Shown here piece after piece: positions 58,649 to 64,000 of a stretch of DNA of 64,000 nucleotides. Both the position numbers and the translations under genes were made by a program. Every line of letters begins with the position of its first letter. Positions within the stretch are counted from its first letter, which is position 1. Origin of the DNA: Wolfiporia cocos (taxonomy: Eukaryota > Basidiomycota > Agaricomycetes > Polyporales > Phaeolaceae); contig JACCLO010000007.1 of NCBI GenBank assembly GCA_029448655.1, positions 1,798,001-1,862,000 on the forward strand, written 5' to 3'. The notes beneath the pieces were generated by a model that searched no databases, was not told the origin of the DNA, and was given only the letters and a program-made list of their open reading frames with translations.

Positions 58649-61564
58649 GAAACACCAAAGGATCCTGACCCTAATTCAGAGGACCCCTCGAAGGAGCTAC
58701 CCTCCGAAGAAGAACACCAACTCCTACGAAGGTTTATCAAGATGGAAAGGAAGCTGACTGCCCCGCAAACCGAGACCAAACACAGGTTCAGGAAAAGGAT
58801 CGCACAGCTCTCCCACATTCGAAAGGCTATGACCCAATCTCAAAAGTTCGCGGGAATGGCAAAAAAAATCACTGACGAAACGATCCTCCCTGAGCACCTA
58901 AAGGACTTTGCGAAAGTCTTCAGCAAATCGGCAGCTGCCTCCTTCCCACCTTCAAGACCCTGGGACCATGCCATCGAACTAAAACCTGATTTCGTACCCC
59001 GAGACTGCAAGGTTTACGCGCTGTCCCCCAGGGAACAGAAAGCCATGGATGAATTCCTAGAAGAGAACCTCGCAAAAGGTTTTATCCGACCGTCAAAGTC
59101 CCCGATGGCCTCTCCCACTTTCTTTGTCCCGAAAAAGGATGGAGGCCTGAGACCCTGCCAAGACTACAGGTATCTGAACGAAGGAACGATCAAGAACGCA
59201 TACCCCTTACCCCTAATACCCGAACTTATCGAAAAGCTAAAAGGGGCGAAAATTTTCACTAAAATGGACCTGCGAGCAGGATACAACAATGTGCAGATCA
59301 AAGAAGGCGACCAATGGAAGGGTGCATTCAAGACGAATGCAGGCCTCTACGAGCCCACTGTAATGTTCTTCGGGATGTGCAATTCACCCGCTACCTTCCA
59401 ATCCATGATGAACGAAATTCTCAAGGAAGAAATAGCAGAAGGATGGGTGGTGGTGTACATGGACGATATCCTCATCTTTTCTCCAGATCAGAATGCGCAC
59501 CAAGAGCGAGAACGACGAATTCTGCGAAAACTCGCCAACAACAAGTTGTTTGTGAAACCAGAGAAATGCGCTTTCGGAGTTGACAAGGTGGAATTCCTAG
59601 GGCTGGTAATCACCCCAGGACATGTCCAGATGGACCCAGCCAAGCTCCAAGGAATCCGGAAGTGGCCCGCCCCGCGGAATGTCAAGGGGGTCTGCTCCTT
59701 CCTAGGCTTCGCAAACTTCTACCGAAAATTCATCGATCATTACTCCACACATGCCCGACCACTCATCGACCTTACAAAGACTGCAACCAGGAGCGGTTTC
59801 AGGTGGACTGATCGAGAAGAGAAGGCCTTCGAATTCTTGAAGAACCAATTCATAAAAGCCCCGGCCTTGTCACTCCCCGATAAAACAAAACCATTTATCC
59901 TCGAGACAGATGCATCTCAGTACGCCCTTGGGGCGGTACTCAAACAGAAAGAGGACGAAGGGAATGAACGGCCAGTGGGCTACCTCTCCCAATCCCTAAC
60001 CGCAGCTGAACGAAACTATGAAATCTACGATTGGGAACTTCTCGGAATAGTCCGCGCTCTCAAAGAATGGCGCCACCTTCTGGAAGGAGCACCACACCAG
60101 ATTCTGATCAGAAGCGATCACCAGAACCTTACATATTGGCGAAGTGCTCAGAGATTGAATCGGCGACAGGCAAGATGGCACCTCTTGCTGTCCCAGTTCG
60201 ACATCCGATTACAGCACGTACCCGGAAAGAAATTGATAATGGCAGACACCCTCTCGCGTCTCCTGAACCTAGATGGCTCGGAACACGACAACGAAAACAT
60301 CCTCATGTTACCTGACGAACTGTTTGTCCACACCATCGAGATACCGATCATCGATCGGATCAAGATCACGAAGCCCTTCGACCCGATCGCGGAACAGACC
60401 CTCCGTGCCCTGGAACAAGGAGAGACCGCCCCTTTAAGGACAGCAAAGGAAGACTGGCAGTCCAGCGAAGGAGTCCTCTTGTACAAGGGACGAATGTACG
60501 TTCCCAGAGACCCTGCCCTGAGAAGGGATGTGGTCTCTAGATATCACGATCCAATCGCAGCAGGTCACCCCGGAATCTGGGGGACGACGTTAAAAGTACA
60601 GGAACACTTCTGGTGGCCTGATCTCCAAAAAACAGTAACAGAATACGTCAAAGGGTGCGCCATATGTCAGCAAATGAAACCCGACAGAAGCCCGACGAAG
60701 CCGCCACTGCAACCAATCCCGACAAAAAAAGATGCCCTCCCCTTTTTGCAATGCTCAGTTGACTTCATCACGGACCTTCCCCCGGTAGGGAAGCATGACT
60801 CAATCATGGTCATCGTCGATCATGGGTTGTCCAAAGTGATATCGCTAACCCCATGCAGCAAGACCATCACCAGTGAAGGGGCAGCTGACATATTTCATCG
60901 GCAAATCTATTTGAAGTACGGACTCCCCCGAAAAATCATATCCGATTGAGGACCGCAGTTCGCGTCCAAGCTCTTTCAAGGACTTTGTAAAGTCCTTGAA
61001 ATCGAGTCCACCCTCAGCACGGCCTATCACCCCCAGACAGACAGACAGACAGAAAGAATGAACCAACAAATCGAAGTCTACCTGCGCATATACTGTATGA
61101 ACGACCCAAGACTTTGGGCGACGCGATTTGCAGATGTAGAATTCGCTCACAACACACAAAGGACGGAGGGGCGGCCTGCCCCTACAGAAGTAATCATGGG
61201 ATACATCCCGAGAGGATTACCAGACGAAGCTAAAACCACCCAGGTACCAGCAGCAGCTGACCGACTAAAAGCCGCACGAGAAGCAAGGGAAAAGGCAATT
61301 GCCGCTCATGAGCTAATGCAGAAGCGAATGGCAGGAAGGACCCTACGAGACCTCCATAAATTCGACAAAGGGGACAAGGTCTGGCTCGATGCCAAGAACC
61401 TCCACCTCCCATACGAATCTCGGAAGCTCGCCCCCAAAAGGGAGGGACCATTCACTATCACTGAAAAGCTTGGGAATGTAACTTATCGACTAGCCCTACC
61501 ACCGTGATGGAAGGTACATCCGGTCTTCCATGCAGCCCTACTGAAGCCATTCAATGAGACAAGG

Positions 61565-61810
61565 GTGCACGGACCCAATCATATGAAGCCGCCCCCGGAA
61601 TTAGTCGATGGGGAAGCAGAGTATGAGGTCGAAGCCATCCTGAACCAACAACAATACCGAGGGAAGAAACAATACCTCGTTCATTGGAAAGGCTACCCAT
61701 CGGCGGAAGACTCATGGGAAAGCGAGGCTAGCTTGAAGAACTCTCCGGACGTTCTCAGAGAGTTTAAAAGCAAAAGGACGAAGACCAAGGTCCGGCAGGT
61801 CGAAGAATAG
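61565..61810 (+). other. integrase C-terminal tail with chromodomain
   Basis: Lies after the second TGA in the pol frame. EYEVEAIL, KKQYLVHWKGYPSAEDSWE and a Lys-rich end match a chromodomain, which in chromoviruses guides integration to histone-marked chromatin. Aromatic cage residues Y and W are present. Confidence 0.9.
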
Positions 61811-61811
61811 C

Positions 61812-62183
61812 ATGTCGACGCCACTCCCTACAACCAGCCCGTCTGAACGACCCACCGCCCCGACGATGCGGCAATCCCTTGCAGTCTGCATGGGGTACCA
61901 GACAGGCAGGTGTTACGGCTGTTTGGAGGATGCCCACGTCCGCACCAGACACGCGCTCACCTGGCATAGGTCCGACATCCCCCCCGGGGGGCAGGCGACC
62001 CCCTGGACCGATCGATTTGAACTCGTACAGGAACTCACCGACATAGTCGACCAGTACCAGGACGTTACAGAAAGAATCGTCCAGCTCGAGCGCACAGCCC
62101 TCCTTCAGCGACAGAGGCTTGGACGGTGCATCGGTCAGTGGATCGACCACCTCGGGGCATCGACATCATCGCGAATCCGGTGA
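61812..62183 (+). CDS. accessory reading frame A of the gypsy element, unknown function
   Basis: A 123-residue frame starting two bases after the pol stop codon. It begins with a Ser/Thr/Pro-rich stretch, then a Cys-containing block (CMGYQTGRCYGCLEDAHV) and a likely helical C-terminal part (ELTDIVDQYQDVTERIVQLE). The position corresponds to env in retroviruses, but no signal peptide or membrane segment is seen. I do not recognise a family. The close spacing to pol suggests coupled translation on the same RNA. Confidence 0.55.
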   Translation: MSTPLPTTSPSERPTAPTMRQSLAVCMGYQTGRCYGCLEDAHVRTRHALTWHRSDIPPGGQATPWTDRFELVQELTDIVDQYQDVTERIVQLERTALLQRQRLGRCIGQWIDHLGASTSSRIR

Positions 62184-62246
62184 GCGTTCGCAGAGGTCGA
62201 GGTGGGCCCGCCCTGCTTACCACGAACGCGAAGCCCTGTCCCAGCC

Positions 62247-62891
62247 ATGCCCCCCTGGTTACTCGACGACGGCGAGCTGGATCGAATCGCAGAACCATTC
62301 GATTTTATGGAATACAGTCATGTGGTACCTCGCGACGCTGCCGTACCGACCGCCCCCGCAGGACCTCGACCTCGAGAATCAGCACGCCCTCCTCCGCATC
62401 CACGAGACGATGAACGACGCCCAGTTCGAGAGAGGTCGGGCGATGGTAGGGCTCCCCCCTCGCCGACCTCTGCAGCTGCTAGCGACGGAGTTAGCAACAG
62501 ATCTCCATCAGTTGAGATCATTACCTGGGAGGAGTGGGAGCGAAGGAGGGACGGATGGGACGAATCCCTTTACCAGCTGCCTACCTGGCTCCGACAGCGC
62601 CTCTGGGCCCACCACCACCACCAGCGGTACGAATCAGGAGAGTATCTTCGCGCCATCCCCTCAGCCCGCTCACCACCTCGACCATCCGCCGAAGAGCCCT
62701 GTCGCCGATGTGGTAGCCCCTGGCATTGGGTCCTCGACTGTCCCGATTACAGATGCCCCACCTGCAGAGTCACGCAGCCAGGACATCGCGTCGGCGAATG
62801 TGCCTTATATCAGGTATGGATCCCCCCTCCGACGCCTCCGCTCCCCGATACAGATGCGGGATACAACGACCCTGACCCAGAGGCCCTCTGA
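62247..62891 (+). CDS. accessory reading frame B of the gypsy element, tandem zinc-knuckle protein
   Basis: Starts at ATG 62247 and ends TGA at 62889-62891, about 214 residues. The N-terminal part has MPPWLLDDGELDRIAEPFDF, a Pro/Arg-rich middle, then ITWEEWERRRDGWDESLYQL and WLRQRLWAHHHH. The C-terminal part has a CCHC knuckle CRRCGSPWHWVLDC followed at once by a second, CPTCRVTQPGHRVGEC. This resembles a nucleocapsid or gag-like module placed after pol. It could bind element RNA or be a second gag-derived protein. No family is recognised beyond the knuckles. Confidence 0.6.
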   Translation: MPPWLLDDGELDRIAEPFDFMEYSHVVPRDAAVPTAPAGPRPRESARPPPHPRDDERRPVRERSGDGRAPPSPTSAAASDGVSNRSPSVEIITWEEWERRRDGWDESLYQLPTWLRQRLWAHHHHQRYESGEYLRAIPSARSPPRPSAEEPCRRCGSPWHWVLDCPDYRCPTCRVTQPGHRVGECALYQVWIPPPTPPLPDTDAGYNDPDPEAL

Positions 62892-62933
62892 GTGGCCGTG
62901 AAGCTTGGATTTCATCGAGGGCAATGAAGGCTT

Positions 62934-62946
62934 GAGGGGGGGGTGA
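62934..62946 (+). promoter_or_regulatory. polypurine tract before the 3' LTR
   Basis: A G-rich run (GAGGGGGGGGTGA) directly upstream of the 3' LTR is where plus-strand DNA synthesis would be primed. Confidence 0.8.
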
Positions 62947-63488
62947 TGTTACAGTTCTACCAGGTACACTCGAATATTCCGTTCAATGCCTCACTGTGTA
63001 TAAGGACTTAGCGTTCAACCGCTGTACCCAGCGCTCTATTTCTAGGGGGCCTCCGCTCAACCGTAGGCCCTGTTTCATGTATAACAACCCTATGCCCACT
63101 CTCTGTGTCCGCATCGCATTCTAGCTGATATTCTGTGTCCAACCACAGTAGTTCTGTGTTTCATCCCTTGTTGCGCTCAACCGCAACACTTCTCCTTTAT
63201 TACTTATATCGTTAGCTCGACGGACTTAATAGTAGTAGTACCAAAGACACTATGACCCCGATTAACGGATCGCAGTATATAACCTGATGTAAATATCGGT
63301 CGAGTTCCTCAGCTCGACCTTGTTGAATTACAAGGATCTATACTCGTTCTCAAAGGCTTAAGCAATTAAGCCCCCAGCTTGTATATCGACGCTCTGACTC
63401 TAAGGAGTCCGACGAGTAGTGCGCTACTCGATACGCTGAGTAACTCGACTTGGTTATTTTGCGTTGAACGGATATTCGATCCGTAACA
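62947..63488 (+). repeat. 3' LTR of the gypsy element (542 bases)
   Basis: TGTTACAG to CCGTAACA, followed by the duplication GACAC at 63489-63493. It differs from the 5' LTR by about eight transitions and no transversions. Confidence 0.96.
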
Positions 63489-63493
63489 GACAC

Positions 63494-64000
63494 CACAGCA
63501 TAGTTTCTATACACGTCAGTACACATATTGTGCACATGGTGCTGGAGACCATGTGCATGCAGACATTGATCAGTCTCAACTCCAAAACCTAACATGAAGT
63601 CTGAGAAATCATCTACAAGTGGTGGCACAGGTTTGCGCAAAGACAGCATAGAGTGCAGTGAACACCCTGAGGAGCGAAGCGAGCGGCTGAAAGACCGAGG
63701 CACAGGGCGTATTGATGGTGGTGGTGGCAAGTTGATGGATGTATTGTTAATCAAGGCAGAGCGGCTATTGGCCAGAGTCATGGAAGCGGTGTTGATGGTT
63801 GTACTAGGTGTACTAGCTCTAAACTGAGTGGCCAGTGCCCGGTAAGTGTAGGGTGACGTAAATGCGTTGTTAGTCTCATGGGTAGCCCTAGCAGCACATG
63901 GCACGATGACCACATTATCCTTGCATGCTGTGATTGCATGTTAGCAAAGAAGCACAACAAGTGATGGGAAAGGAAACTTACCCGACACATTCACCACAGC
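63494..64000 (-). pseudogene. minus-strand reading frame interrupted by the gypsy element
   Basis: A minus-strand open frame from about 63911 to 63494 reads VIVPCAARATHETNNAFTSP, YRALATQFRASTPSTT, LRSSGCSLHSMLSLRKPVPP, LVDDFSDFMLGFGVETDQCL and MCTDVYRNYAV, and meets the element at its duplication. It continues in frame on the other side at 54922. Upstream, near 63940, a GT-AG intron is plausible. I do not recognise the family. It may be the upstream part of the gene at 51010-54507, since both lie on the same strand in the right order, but this is unproven. Confidence 0.45.

Larger units (their letters stand above)
57773..61810 (+). pseudogene. pol: pol: protease, dUTPase, reverse transcriptase, RNase H, integrase, chromodomain, with two TGA codons
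   Basis: One frame of 1,346 codons, starting 11 bases after gag in a different frame and broken only at 60947-60949 and 61505-61507. Residues 37-46 hold the protease site ALIDSGAMSS. Residues 155-292 form a dUTPase with all five motifs (GYDL 175, RSGL 213, GGVIDPDYRG 226, RVAQIIFE 256, GFGSTD 285). Reverse transcriptase has FTKMDLRAGYNNVQI and YMDD (562-565). RNase H has ETDAS (711). Integrase has H924, H932, C962, C965 and D997; the second catalytic Asp (1058) is the last residue before the first TGA, and the catalytic Glu lies beyond it (TDRQTERMNQ). The C-terminal chromodomain has EYEVEAIL, QYLVHWKGYP and SWE. Both TGA codons stand where CGA (Arg) would fit. Confidence 0.96.
54923..63488 (+). 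mobile_element. Ty3/gypsy chromovirus with dUTPase and two extra 3' reading frames
   Basis: A complete 8.6 kb element bounded by LTRs starting TGTTACAG and ending CCGTAACA, with the exact duplication GACAC at 54918-54922 and 63489-63493. Order: LTR, gag, protease-dUTPase-RT-RNase H-integrase-chromodomain, two extra frames, LTR. A solo LTR of another family sits in the 5' LTR. The two LTRs differ at about eight positions, all transitions. Two in-frame TGA codons and a gag frame change make this copy unable to act alone. Confidence 0.97.

Noticed and set aside
61812..62183. Envelope gene
   Set aside because: It is in env position, but no signal peptide, membrane segment or glycoprotein features are visible.

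Overview
The window looks like a transposon-rich stretch of a basidiomycete genome. The host genes are cut by 49-60 base GT-AG introns, and their proteins belong to fungal families (Kre2/Mnt1-type mannosyltransferase, Prm10-type ThrE membrane protein, Emi1-type twin CX9C protein, split C2H2 zinc finger). The repeats are Ty3/gypsy chromoviruses, hAT-like elements and Helitron-like elements. An agaricomycete such as a Rhizoctonia relative fits, but the species is inference.

Host genes. An intact seven-exon FMN-dependent alpha-hydroxy-acid dehydrogenase lies at 5.3-6.9 kb (+). A GC-rich island at 14-22.4 kb holds a Prm10/ThrE-like gene (-, frame disrupted), a partial C2H2 zinc-finger gene (+, frame disrupted), a GT15 alpha-mannosyltransferase (-) and an Emi1-like twin CX9C gene (+); the last two share a divergent promoter region. 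The tail of a Josephin (ataxin-3-like) protein is at 26.5-27.0 kb. A fatty-aldehyde-dehydrogenase-like gene begins near 27.4 kb but is broken into pieces up to 33.8 kb by nested insertions. An unrecognised basidiomycete-type gene (51.0-54.5 kb, -) is split by a hAT-like element, and another minus-strand reading frame is split by the gypsy element.

Mobile DNA makes up most of the rest. At 2.7-5.0 kb are three Helitron-like ends (hairpin plus CTAG), two of them forming a 2 kb head-to-head foldback full of 20-base repeats. At 7.5-10.7 kb are MITEs nested in a larger inverted-repeat element. tRNA-like modules with a shared tail occur at 11.4-12.4 and 28.8-30.4 kb. Many solo LTRs begin TGTCAC or TGACAC, and most have exact 5-base target duplications. 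A young 6.0 kb LTR element with 1,072-base LTRs and no recognisable genes lies at 35.66-41.69 kb. Two equal-length (961 base) hAT-like elements lie in opposite orientation at 23.9 and 49.7 kb, each with its own exact 8-base duplication. Two further hAT-like families share the TAG/TAA-type ends and 8-base duplications.

The largest element, 54.92-63.49 kb, is a Ty3/gypsy chromovirus with a GACAC duplication. It encodes gag with a zinc knuckle, then protease-dUTPase-reverse transcriptase-RNase H-integrase-chromodomain in one frame broken by only two TGA codons, then two extra reading frames before the 3' LTR, the second carrying zinc knuckles. A solo LTR of another family sits inside its 5' LTR. 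The insertions can be ordered by nesting, so the window reads as a history of successive waves of elements.
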